DNA of 36,501 nucleotides. It comes from a virus. This document shows, piece after piece, positions 6,730-11,664 of this stretch (position 1 is its first letter; the number at the start of each line of letters is the position of its first letter). The DNA lies in IMG/VR virus record IMGVR_UViG_3300046819_000366, positions 1-36,501 of that record, one strand, 5' to 3'. The notes beneath the pieces are model-generated. The model did no database searches. It was not told the origin of the DNA and saw nothing but the letters and a program-made list of their open reading frames with translations. The translations under genes were made by a program, and so were the position numbers.

Positions 6730-7013
6730 TAGTACTCCTCCTCTGGTAGCCAAAAGTGCAGGTGGTGTTGTTGAATAATTGCGCTGGCAGGTGCCTGTGT
6801 TGAGCCACGATAAGTGATCTGAAAGTTACCAACCATAGGCATATCAATCATGCGGTGATAGTCCTCATCATAGTAGGCATCAATAGCCTCAATACATGGC
6901 GTGACCATCTCTGCAGGTACTGGAGGATAGTGATTACCCTTGAGGTGATAAAGAATCTGAGTTTCCAAATCCAATACTGTGTCCTGAATTCCTAGTGCGG
7001 TTACTGATCCCAT
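6729..7013 (-). CDS. Conserved phage hypothetical protein, 94 aa
   Basis: The start at 7013 (MGSVTALGIQ) overlaps the upstream stop as TAATG. The motif HLKGNHYPPVPAEMVTPCIE near residues 23-42 is one I associate with conserved actinophage proteins. No function is known. A glutamine/histidine-rich stretch (IQQHHLHFW) is near the C-terminus. Confidence 0.7.
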   Translation of the reverse strand: MGSVTALGIQDTVLDLETQILYHLKGNHYPPVPAEMVTPCIEAIDAYYDEDYHRMIDMPMVGNFQITYRGSTQAPASAIIQQHHLHFWLPEEEY

Positions 7014-7156
7014 TACATTCCCTTCCAATCTTCAACTACTCCGTCAATAGCATCCTGAATATCTGCATGGAATATTGCTAACTCATCTTGAGTCATTCCA
7101 CCTATAAAAGAATTCTGATAATTAGGCTTCCAAATAATTACTTCTGCATCTATCAT
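7013..7156 (-). CDS. Hypothetical phage protein, 47 aa
   Basis: Reads MIDAEVIIWKPNYQNSF to VVEDWKGM. The ATG at 7156 overlaps the upstream stop (ATGA) and its stop overlaps the next ATG. Function unknown. Confidence 0.55.
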   Translation of the reverse strand: MIDAEVIIWKPNYQNSFIGGMTQDELAIFHADIQDAIDGVVEDWKGM

Positions 7157-7362
7157 TTTACTGATACCTTTCCATCACGATAAAATACCTTAGTGTACAT
7201 TTTACCCATAGGGTCTGACATATTGTAGGTTGCATATGTATTAGCAATCCCAAAGTCTACGCATTTATTCCATGCGTCTACAACTTCTAGCATGTCCGTA
7301 CTACGCAGGGTATGTACAAGTGTGCCATCATATGAAGTGGTGAGTGAGTAGTTATATTCCAT
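7153..7362 (-). CDS. Hypothetical phage protein, 69 aa
   Basis: Reads MEYNYSLTTSYDGTLVHTL. The ATG directly abuts the TAA of the upstream gene. It looks like a small alpha/beta protein with a conserved-looking WNKCVDFG. Function unknown. Confidence 0.6.
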   Translation of the reverse strand: MEYNYSLTTSYDGTLVHTLRSTDMLEVVDAWNKCVDFGIANTYATYNMSDPMGKMYTKVFYRDGKVSVK

Positions 7363-7494
7363 TTATTCTGTCCAATCTAAAGTGAGTTCTGAGTCTAACA
7401 TGTCTGAGTAGTAAGTGTCAATTCCGCATGACCAACAATAAAATCCATCTACATGCAAATTCTCATTACATGTAACGCATAAAGCCTCAATCAT
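7363..7494 (-). CDS. Zinc-ribbon micro-protein, 43 aa
   Basis: CVTC (residues 6-9) and CWSC (20-23) form a four-cysteine knuckle, followed by an acidic tail. Start at 7494, one base after the upstream stop. Likely an adaptor or nucleic-acid binder, function unknown. Confidence 0.6.
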   Translation of the reverse strand: MIEALCVTCNENLHVDGFYCWSCGIDTYYSDMLDSELTLDWTE

Positions 7495-7495
7495 A

Positions 7496-7627
7496 TTACC
7501 CAAAGTACTCACCCATATTCTTTTCATCTTGCCAGTCACGATAGTGTGGCTCGCATAGTTCGTTGATCTTGATAGATATTGCAGAGATACTCATGCGCTG
7601 AGCAAAACATACTTTGCATTCGTTCAT
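7496..7627 (-). CDS. Micro-protein with CKVC motif, 43 aa
   Basis: Reads MNECKVCFAQRMSIS to MGEYFG with CKVC at residues 4-7 and CEPH near 28. This could bind one metal through C, C, C and H. AAGGAACC precedes the ATG at 7627. First gene of the operon from the promoter at 7665-7686. Confidence 0.6.
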   Translation of the reverse strand: MNECKVCFAQRMSISAISIKINELCEPHYRDWQDEKNMGEYFG

Positions 7628-7664
7628 AGGGGGTTCCTTCTTTCTTAATTAACTTGATATAAAT

Positions 7665-7686
7665 ATCCTACACTATGGGGCTGACA
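7665..7686 (-). promoter_or_regulatory. TGTCAG-N10-TAGGAT promoter (copy 4)
   Basis: Minus strand TGTCAGCCCC..., 10-nt spacer, -10 TAGGAT. Predicted +1 is 7658, giving a 31-nt leader. Feeds seven overlapping or near-contiguous genes down to 6429. Confidence 0.65.
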
Positions 7687-7734
7687 AGGGCAACTCTTAA
7701 GGGCACTTAATCTCAAAATATGAGAAAATTTGGG

Positions 7735-7750
7735 AGTGATTAATGTCACA
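7735..7750. promoter_or_regulatory. Crp/GlxR-like site D
   Basis: AGTGATTAATGTCACA has one mismatch in the left arm. Centred 84.5 bp upstream of the predicted +1 at 7658. Confidence 0.55.
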
Positions 7751-7760
7751 ACGTAAAGCC

Positions 7761-7780
7761 TGTGGATAACCTGTGGACGA
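7761..7780. promoter_or_regulatory. DnaA box plus degenerate second box
   Basis: TGTGGATAA (7761-7769) is a perfect DnaA box (TTATCCACA on the other strand), followed by TGTGGACGA (7772-7780). A stronger pair is at 10642-10662. GGGGGTCGGGCCCC follows at 7789-7802. Confidence 0.5.
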
Positions 7781-7814
7781 CACGCCGTGGGGGTCGGGCC
7801 CCATTTTTGAATGT

Positions 7815-7840
7815 TGAGCAGTTTTAAATCGTGCTCAGGA
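7815..7840 (-). repeat. Intercistronic hairpin repeat, copy 4
   Basis: Minus strand TCCTGAGCACGATTTAAAAC then TGCTCA. The stem is TGAGCA/TGCTCA with an A/T-rich loop, 3' of the gene ending at 7849. Confidence 0.6.
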
Positions 7841-7848
7841 TTTTTTAT

Positions 7849-7974
7849 TTACTTTCGCAAATCGTTTTTGATTTCTTGCAAATCAGCTTTTAAATCTTGC
7901 CACATTAAACGAAAACAAGAAAGCACTCCAAGAAATAAAATTACCTGCACAACGGTTGTGATAAATCTGCTCAT
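7849..7974 (-). CDS. Single-pass membrane protein, 41 aa
   Basis: Residues about 5-22 (ITTVVQVILFLGVLSCF) form a transmembrane helix, followed by a charged helical tail (LKADLQEIKNDLRK). The ATG overlaps the upstream stop as ATGA. Last gene of its operon. No function can be assigned. Confidence 0.55.
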   Translation of the reverse strand: MSRFITTVVQVILFLGVLSCFRLMWQDLKADLQEIKNDLRK

Positions 7975-8156
7975 GCGTTCACCTCAATTTCTTTTGTGCA
8001 AGCATCCCAAAATTTATTTTCATCAAATCTTGGATTATCAGAAGCGAACCATTCGCTAAATTCAAAAACTAAATCTTTAAAAGTTTTTGAGTCCATTTCA
8101 TCTACGAATAGATTTAGAATTTTTGCAGTTTCTACATAGTCTTTTCTAGTCATCAT
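7971..8156 (-). CDS. Conserved phage small protein, 61 aa
   Basis: MTRKDYVETAKIL and DNPRFDENKFWDAC form a pattern frequent in small conserved actinophage proteins (recalled, not searched). Two adjacent ATGs (8156 and 8153) are possible. The first overlaps the upstream stop. All-helical, function unknown. Confidence 0.7.
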   Translation of the reverse strand: MMTRKDYVETAKILNLFVDEMDSKTFKDLVFEFSEWFASDNPRFDENKFWDACTKEIEVNA

Positions 8157-8317
8157 TATAGTTGCACCAACTTTTCTACATGTGCAGAAATCTGATTGTA
8201 TGCATTAGCGCAATCATAGCAATAAGTTTCAGTAGGGATTCCACCTAGCATGAATGCGTCAATTCCAGAATATACAAGTGCAGTTGATTCACAATTAACT
8301 ATTAAACAATTTTTCAT
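8156..8317 (-). CDS. Small cysteine-rich protein, 53 aa
   Basis: Reads MKNCLIVNCESTALVYSG with C4, C9 and a later CYDC (residues about 33-36), a possible zinc site. Both ends overlap neighbours as TAATG. Function unknown. Confidence 0.6.
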   Translation of the reverse strand: MKNCLIVNCESTALVYSGIDAFMLGGIPTETYCYDCANAYNQISAHVEKLVQL

Positions 8318-8523
8318 TATTCTGCCACCTTTAGCGTTGCATATGAATTGCCTTCATTAAGAAAGTCAAGGATTGGCTGAATTTTTGGTGCAACCATTTC
8401 TTTTAGCATTGCCTCAAGGAGAGCAACCTGATCTATTGTAGGTAGTGCAAGCAATTGCTTAGCGACTGGATGTGTTTCATCTAATTCAGTTACGAATTGT
8501 AGAGAGTGGTTTATTGTTATCAT
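8317..8523 (-). CDS. Hypothetical helical phage protein, 68 aa
   Basis: Reads MITINHSLQFVTELDETHPVA to TLKVAE. The middle (PTIDQVALLEAMLKEMV) is amphipathic helix. TAGGAAATAAAA lies before the ATG. Function unknown. Confidence 0.6.
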   Translation of the reverse strand: MITINHSLQFVTELDETHPVAKQLLALPTIDQVALLEAMLKEMVAPKIQPILDFLNEGNSYATLKVAE

Positions 8524-8542
8524 TATTTTTATTTCCTATTCT

Positions 8543-8737
8543 TTAGTTTGAGTTTGTTAGTATTGCACTGCCACGAAGTGTGCCAGTAATTCCAAGAGTG
8601 TCGCAAGCGACTTTTACGGATACGCCAACGGGTAATTGTGTTGGGTAAGTGTTGATAAATTGTGCGACTGCACCTTTTGATGGTAGCGAAATTGTTTTGA
8701 CCTCTCCGCTAAAGGTTTCTAGTTTGATTTTGTACAT
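8543..8737 (-). CDS. Small beta-rich protein, 64 aa; paralogue of 11488-11664
   Basis: MYKIKLETFSGEVKTISLPS, then FINTYPTQLPVGVSVKVACD, aligns by eye along its length with the product of 11488-11664 (MKVTITTMQGNTRNINLLT... LPNQRVKITCD). The two genes lie on opposite strands on either side of the control region. Function unknown. Confidence 0.65.
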   Translation of the reverse strand: MYKIKLETFSGEVKTISLPSKGAVAQFINTYPTQLPVGVSVKVACDTLGITGTLRGSAILTNSN

Positions 8738-8755
8738 AGTTAGTTTCCTACTTTC

Positions 8756-8956
8756 TTAGTTTGTTTTTACTGCAACGGTAGCCATGAAATCGCTTCCATG
8801 CTTAGGGCGGACGGTTATTAAGTAAGCCTCAATATTTTCACCGTACCAAAGATCACGCTTTTCTGCGTGTGTGATTGTTCCCTCAATAAAACGGGAACGG
8901 GATTTGTATTGTGTTCCAACTAGTAGTGTTGGGATTGTGATTAGTTTGGTAGCCAT
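8756..8956 (-). CDS. Small beta-barrel candidate, 66 aa
   Basis: The start at 8956 (MATKLITIPTLLVGTQYKSR) has GAAGG at good spacing. A GTG at 8965 is too close to that site. The pattern VGT-x-Y...GTIT...V resembles the tiny SH3-like candidates at 4297, 5134 and 11160. First gene after the promoter at 8990-9011. Confidence 0.6.
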   Translation of the reverse strand: MATKLITIPTLLVGTQYKSRSRFIEGTITHAEKRDLWYGENIEAYLITVRPKHGSDFMATVAVKTN

Positions 8957-8989
8957 TAGGCGCACCTTCTTTCTTTTTGTTATGTAACT

Positions 8990-9011
8990 ATTTTAGCAGA
9001 TTGGACTGACG
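8990..9011 (-). promoter_or_regulatory. CGTCAG-N10-TAAAAT promoter (copy 5)
   Basis: Minus strand CGTCAGTCC..., 10-nt spacer, TGC-extended -10 TAAAAT. Predicted +1 is 8983. Crp-like site E is centred 74.5 bp upstream. Confidence 0.65.
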
Positions 9012-9049
9012 AAATCAAATCCAAAAACGGACATTTGAGACATTTTGAC

Positions 9050-9065
9050 TGTGATCTTGATCACT
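9050..9065. promoter_or_regulatory. Crp/GlxR-like site E
   Basis: TGTGATCTTGATCACT has one mismatch in the right arm. Centre 74.5 bp upstream of the +1 at 8983. It overlaps the last codon of the gene ending at 9064. Confidence 0.6.
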
Positions 9066-9240
9066 ATTGGCTGACTTTCCAGTCAGTCCACATAGGGAGA
9101 CGATCAGGGTCAGTATCGTTATACCAACGCTCAATGTTATTTTCACATTCCATGCAGAATGTAAATTGTGTATCTGCAATTTCTGAAATAGCAGACTTCA
9201 TAGGTTTATGCTCAACGCATTTTGTAGTTAATGTAGTCAT
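9064..9240 (-). CDS. Phage C/H zinc-finger protein, 58 aa
   Basis: Reads MTTLTTKCVEHKPMKS, then FCMECENNIERWY and DPDRLPMWTDW. The C-x2-H ... C-x2-C spacing is a plausible zinc finger and the layout matches a small conserved protein of actinophages (from memory). It has its own promoter at 9294-9315. Biochemical role unknown. Confidence 0.7.
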   Translation of the reverse strand: MTTLTTKCVEHKPMKSAISEIADTQFTFCMECENNIERWYNDTDPDRLPMWTDWKVSQ

Positions 9241-9293
9241 TTTTGACCACCTTTCTTTTTTTTCTTAAATTTATTTATTTTGTTATACCTAGA

Positions 9294-9315
9294 ATTATAG
9301 CAGGGGGGTCTGACA
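9294..9315 (-). promoter_or_regulatory. TGTCAG-N10-TATAAT promoter (copy 6)
   Basis: Minus strand TGTCAGACCCC..., 10-nt spacer, TGC-extended consensus TATAAT. Predicted +1 is 9287. Site F is centred 99.5 bp upstream. Confidence 0.75.
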
Positions 9316-9378
9316 TCTGCATATGTTATGTCAAGTAGATTATCACCATAATCTGTGACAAAACGGACATATCGTAAA

Positions 9379-9394
9379 TGTGATTTACACCACA
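9379..9394. promoter_or_regulatory. Crp/GlxR-like site F with GGGGCCCGAG
   Basis: TGTGATTTACACCACA has one mismatch in the right arm. AAACGGACAT lies upstream at 9361-9370 and GGGGCCCGAG follows at 9396-9405. Confidence 0.55.
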
Positions 9395-9423
9395 TGGGGC
9401 CCGAGCCTTTTTAGACCTTTAGT

Positions 9424-9528
9424 TTATTTTATTTTGTCTAGAATTTTTTCTAATTCTTCTAGTTGTTTTAAATTTAAATGATCTAGCTGAATTGCGTTTT
9501 CAAATAAATTAACAATTTTATTTTCCAT
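9424..9528 (-). CDS. Leucine-rich micro-protein, 34 aa
   Basis: Reads MENKIVNLFENAIQL and LKQLEELEKILDKIK, an amphipathic, leucine-zipper-like helix. AAAGG upstream supports the ATG at 9528. Last gene of its operon. Confidence 0.45.
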   Translation of the reverse strand: MENKIVNLFENAIQLDHLNLKQLEELEKILDKIK

Positions 9529-9542
9529 ATTATATTTTCCTT

Positions 9543-9647
9543 TCATAGCGTTTTACCGCATTGATTACATGGTAAGCCAGTTACATTATCTAATGCGTCA
9601 TATTTTGTATTCTTCCAACAATGCATGCACACAATTACGAATTCCAT
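9543..9647 (-). CDS. Zinc-ribbon micro-protein, 34 aa
   Basis: CMHC (residues 7-10) and CNQC (27-30) make a minimal four-cysteine ribbon. It lies between neighbours with only a few bases of spacing. Function unknown. Confidence 0.55.
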   Translation of the reverse strand: MEFVIVCMHCWKNTKYDALDNVTGLPCNQCGKTL

Positions 9648-9648
9648 T

Positions 9649-9822
9649 TTATTTTTCTCCCATCTCGTCAAGGTCTGCCTTGAACAATTTATAGATTCTT
9701 TTCTTTTCTTTATCTGAAGTGTTAGCCCATAGATAACCTAGTAAGTAGTGTGTTCCACTATCACGATCATTGTTACGAATTTGACGGCATATAGCAAGTG
9801 TGTCTTGTAGTTCAAGGCTCAT
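9649..9822 (-). CDS. Hypothetical phage protein, 57 aa
   Basis: Reads MSLELQDTLAICRQIRNND to KADLDEMGEK. Helical and charged. The ATG overlaps the stop of the upstream gene (TAATG). Function unknown. Confidence 0.55.
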   Translation of the reverse strand: MSLELQDTLAICRQIRNNDRDSGTHYLLGYLWANTSDKEKKRIYKLFKADLDEMGEK

Positions 9823-9953
9823 TAGTTTACTCCTTCTAAGAATAGTTCATATAGTGGCGAACACGTTAAGCAGATTGGATATTCAAAACGAAAGTCAAAA
9901 AAGTCATCTGCCATATTTATTTGGCAATTCTCACAATAAGTTAGATCGCTCAT
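9822..9953 (-). CDS. Zinc-ribbon micro-protein, 43 aa
   Basis: CENC (residues 7-10) and CLTC (29-32) with a short acidic/aromatic segment between them. TAATG overlaps at both ends. Probable metal-binding adaptor. Confidence 0.6.
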   Translation of the reverse strand: MSDLTYCENCQINMADDFFDFRFEYPICLTCSPLYELFLEGVN

Positions 9954-10117
9954 TATTTAACCCCCTTGTATAGGTGATCCCATGCCTGACGGCAGATCAG
10001 AATAGATTTGCAATTGTCGCAACAAATAGCCCCTTCAGGGTTAAAGTTTACGTCAAACGCATCTACATAGAAAGTGTTTTTTCCGCATACGGAATTAAGT
10101 GCATAAATAGCGTTCAT
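9953..10117 (-). CDS. Cysteine-rich small protein, 54 aa
   Basis: Reads MNAIYALNSVCGKN with a later CCDNC (residues about 32-36) and another C near 43. It probably binds zinc. Overlaps both neighbours by TAATG. Confidence 0.6.
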   Translation of the reverse strand: MNAIYALNSVCGKNTFYVDAFDVNFNPEGAICCDNCKSILICRQAWDHLYKGVK

Positions 10118-10251
10118 TAGTTTTCCTCATTTTCTTTTTGAGAGTGGATAAGTTCATTTTGTTTTGCAGCATTAGCAAGAATTGCCATAGCGTCAATGCG
10201 TGAGAATACACGCTTATCATTTACGAATTTTTTATATTCATCTAAGTTCAT
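10117..10251 (-). CDS. Hypothetical phage protein, 44 aa
   Basis: Reads MNLDEYKKFVNDKRVFSRI to QKENEEN. Helical and charged. TAATG overlaps at both ends. Function unknown. Confidence 0.55.
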   Translation of the reverse strand: MNLDEYKKFVNDKRVFSRIDAMAILANAAKQNELIHSQKENEEN

Positions 10252-10439
10252 TAGTTTATCTCCTCAATTGAAGTTTCAAGGACTATCCAACCATGATTAA
10301 CCATGTCTTGAAGATAGTCGTTAATTTCTTTTTCTGATTGAAAAAGTCCACCTAGATTAGATGAAGAATAATTCCATTTAGAAAATTCTCCAGACCAACG
10401 GAGATGATATTGTTTAGTAGTTACATTTAGTGAAGTCAT
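10251..10439 (-). CDS. Hypothetical phage protein, 62 aa
   Basis: Reads MTSLNVTTKQYHLRWSGEFS to VLETSIEEIN. First gene of the eight-gene leftward operon from the promoter at 10494-10515, with AAGGAAGT before the ATG. No known domain is recognised. Confidence 0.6.
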   Translation of the reverse strand: MTSLNVTTKQYHLRWSGEFSKWNYSSSNLGGLFQSEKEINDYLQDMVNHGWIVLETSIEEIN

Positions 10440-10493
10440 TTTGACTTCCTTTCTTTAGGGGGTTTACTTCTTTTTCAACCTTCTATATATAGA

Positions 10494-10515
10494 AGTATAG
10501 CAGGGGGGTACGACA
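10494..10515 (-). promoter_or_regulatory. TGTCGT-N10-TATACT promoter (copy 7)
   Basis: Minus strand TGTCGTACCCC..., 10-nt spacer, TGC-extended TATACT. Predicted +1 is 10487. Site G is centred 76.5 bp upstream. Confidence 0.65.
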
Positions 10516-10555
10516 TCTACTGACGGGTAATCATACCAAAACGGACATTTTGATT

Positions 10556-10571
10556 TGTGATCTGCGCCACA
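10556..10571. promoter_or_regulatory. Crp/GlxR-like site G
   Basis: TGTGATCTGCGCCACA has one mismatch. 76.5 bp upstream of the leftward +1 at 10487. AAACGGACAT lies just before it at 10539-10548. Confidence 0.55.
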
Positions 10572-10627
10572 CTTCTAGATGTATAGGGAATAAGGCTCTG
10601 AACAGGACTTTTATTAATGGGGATAAA

Positions 10628-10643
10628 TGTGATCTACATCATG
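10628..10643. promoter_or_regulatory. Degenerate Crp/GlxR-like site H
   Basis: TGTGATCTACATCATG has a good left arm and a weak right arm. It overlaps the first DnaA box by 2 bases. No promoter at a defined distance is seen. Confidence 0.35.
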
Positions 10644-10662
10644 TGGATAAACCTGTGGATAA
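10642..10662. promoter_or_regulatory. Two perfect DnaA boxes
   Basis: TGTGGATAA occurs at 10642-10650 and again at 10654-10662, 12 bp apart. Both match the DnaA box TTATCCACA on the opposite strand. They lie 22 bp from an iteron array, which supports a replication-origin role. Confidence 0.65.
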
Positions 10663-10684
10663 CTTTTGGGGCCCGAGTTTTTAT

Positions 10685-10798
10685 GACTGGTCATGAGCGT
10701 ATAAGCCTAAGACTAGTCATGAGCAGGGGAGCACAAGACTGGTCATGTATTGGGGAACCTAAGACTGGTCATAAGCGCATATGCACAAGACTGGTCAT
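10685..10798. repeat. Five iterons, exact 26-bp period
   Basis: The 10-bp core GACTGGTCAT (copy 2 is GACTAGTCAT) starts at 10685, 10711, 10737, 10763 and 10789. Each core is followed by a 16-nt spacer ending in CTAA or ACAA. The core contains the arms GAC/GTC. GGGGCCCGAG (10668-10677) and GGGCCCGAG (10801-10809) flank the array as a direct repeat. Candidate origin iterons or a repressor/partition binding array. Confidence 0.85.
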
Positions 10799-10813
10799 TA
10801 GGGCCCGAGCTTT

Positions 10814-10829
10814 TGTGACGGAGATCACA
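10814..10829. promoter_or_regulatory. Crp/GlxR-like palindrome I
   Basis: TGTGACGGAGATCACA is a perfect match. Centre 74.5 bp upstream of the predicted +1 (10896) of the rightward promoter at 10861-10889. Confidence 0.7.
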
Positions 10830-10860
10830 CTAGAAATGTCCGATTTGTCCGTGTCTAAAC

Positions 10861-10889
10861 TTGACTTTTTGATATTTTTGTGGTAGTAT
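10861..10889 (+). promoter_or_regulatory. Rightward promoter P1 (TTGACT-N17-TAGTAT)
   Basis: Near-consensus -35 TTGACT, 17-bp spacer, TGG-extended -10 TAGTAT, predicted +1 10896. Same elements and a similar initial transcript (AAATTAAATA) as P2, so the two look duplicated. Confidence 0.8.
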
Positions 10890-10925
10890 TCTCTTATACA
10901 AAAATTAAATAGGGTTAAAAGGTCA

Positions 10926-10976
10926 ATGAGCCTACCAAATAAGGCGAACAAGTGTTCGCATGAGCGTAGCAAATAA
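10926..10976 (+). CDS. Possible 16-aa leader peptide
   Basis: ATG AGC ... TAA encodes MSLPNKANKCSHERSK behind AAAAGG, 30 nt into the P1 transcript. The SOS-box palindrome lies inside it. Too short to be sure; it may be chance. Confidence 0.2.
   Translation: MSLPNKANKCSHERSK
10944..10959. promoter_or_regulatory. SOS/LexA-box-like palindrome
   Basis: GCGAACAAGTGTTCGC is a perfect inverted repeat with 7-bp arms. It contains CGAAC-N4-GTTCG, the core of the Gram-positive/actinobacterial LexA box. It sits +55 relative to P1 and about 96 bp upstream of the P2 start. In RNA it could also fold as a hairpin. Confidence 0.6.
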
Positions 10977-10991
10977 GTGACCTACATCACA
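10976..10991. promoter_or_regulatory. Crp/GlxR-like site J
   Basis: AGTGACCTACATCACA has one mismatch. Centre 64.5 bp upstream of the predicted P2 start (11048). Confidence 0.55.
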
Positions 10992-11012
10992 TCAGATATA
11001 CGGCGTGTCGCC

Positions 11013-11041
11013 TTGACTTTTCAGGGAATGTATGCTAGTAT
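11013..11041 (+). promoter_or_regulatory. Rightward promoter P2 (TTGACT-N17-TAGTAT)
   Basis: TTGACT, 17-bp spacer and TGC-extended TAGTAT, predicted +1 11048. Drives the rightward genes from 11160 after a 112-nt leader. Confidence 0.8.
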
Positions 11042-11116
11042 TACTACTATAAAATTAAATAAGAAATCCTAAGTGAGCCCCTAGCAATAGGGCAAATAAA
11101 TTAGGTCAAGGAAAGA

Positions 11117-11135
11117 GATAGACACAAGGTCTATC
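11117..11135 (+). other. Leader hairpin upstream of the gene at 11160
   Basis: GATAGAC (11117-11123) pairs perfectly with GTCTATC (11129-11135) around a 5-nt loop. A second, smaller stem (CCCTA/TAGGG) lies upstream. No U-run follows, so it may stabilise the RNA or expose the GAAAGGTGG site. Confidence 0.45.
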
Positions 11136-11159
11136 ACATTAAACGAAAGGTGGTCTACA

Positions 11160-11357
11160 ATGACTACACTATATAACTCAATCAAGATTGGTGATACTAT
11201 CACCATGTCTAACTATTCTAACCTTGTTAAGTCTGGGGTTGTCTCATCTATTAGAAAGTGGAATGGATCTGCAATGCAGGTCACTTGCACCAATGGTGCG
11301 GTATTCCAATTAAATCGCTATACCTCAGACTTCTCACTAGCAAGCGAGGTTAACTAA
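11160..11357 (+). CDS. Tiny SH3-like barrel candidate, 65 aa
   Basis: Reads MTTLYNSIKIGDTITMSNYS, then SGVVSSIRKWNG and VTCTNGAVFQL. The IGD-x-(I/Y)T ... G-x-(V/I) ... V-x-x-x-NG pattern matches the left-arm products of 4297 and 5134. GAAAGGTGG precedes the ATG. First gene of the rightward early operon. Confidence 0.65.
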   Translation: MTTLYNSIKIGDTITMSNYSNLVKSGVVSSIRKWNGSAMQVTCTNGAVFQLNRYTSDFSLASEVN

Positions 11358-11358
11358 C

Positions 11359-11487
11359 ATGGGTAACATCATGGACGAACTAGGCTCTATCTTCATCTGC
11401 ATAGAGTGCGATACACTTGCCACCGCTATCCGTCAGGGTAACACAATTACAATTAACCAATGCTCATGTACTACTAAAGGAAATTAA
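11359..11487 (+). CDS. Zinc-ribbon micro-protein, 42 aa
   Basis: Reads MGNIMDELGSIFICIECDTLAT with CIEC near residues 14-17 and CSC near 35-37. The ATG is one base after the upstream stop; its TAA directly abuts the next ATG. Function unknown. Confidence 0.55.
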   Translation: MGNIMDELGSIFICIECDTLATAIRQGNTITINQCSCTTKGN

Positions 11488-11664
11488 ATGAAAGTAACAA
11501 TAACAACAATGCAAGGTAACACTCGCAACATTAACCTACTAACTAAGCAAGAGGTATACGACTTCATGCATCTATTCCAATCTACACTACTACCTAACCA
11601 GCGTGTAAAAATTACATGCGATCTATTATGTATTGACGGATACATGCAGGGGGATACCTTTTAG
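11488..11664 (+). CDS. Small beta-rich protein, 58 aa; paralogue of 8543-8737
   Basis: MKVTITTMQGNTRNINLLT and LLPNQRVKITCDLLCIDG match the left-arm protein in order and spacing. AAAGGAAATTAA precedes the ATG. Together with the gene at 11160 it mirrors the pair at 8756 and 8543 on the other strand. Function unknown. Confidence 0.6.
   Translation: MKVTITTMQGNTRNINLLTKQEVYDFMHLFQSTLLPNQRVKITCDLLCIDGYMQGDTF

Noticed and set aside
10685-10798. CRISPR array
   Set aside because: The repeat core is only 10 bp and the spacers 16 nt, with partial similarity between spacers and no cas genes. Iterons fit better.
10617-10886. 89-aa open frame across the iterons
   Set aside because: It runs through DnaA boxes, iterons, a Crp-like site and the P1 -35, has no ribosome binding site, and its residues simply reflect the repeats.
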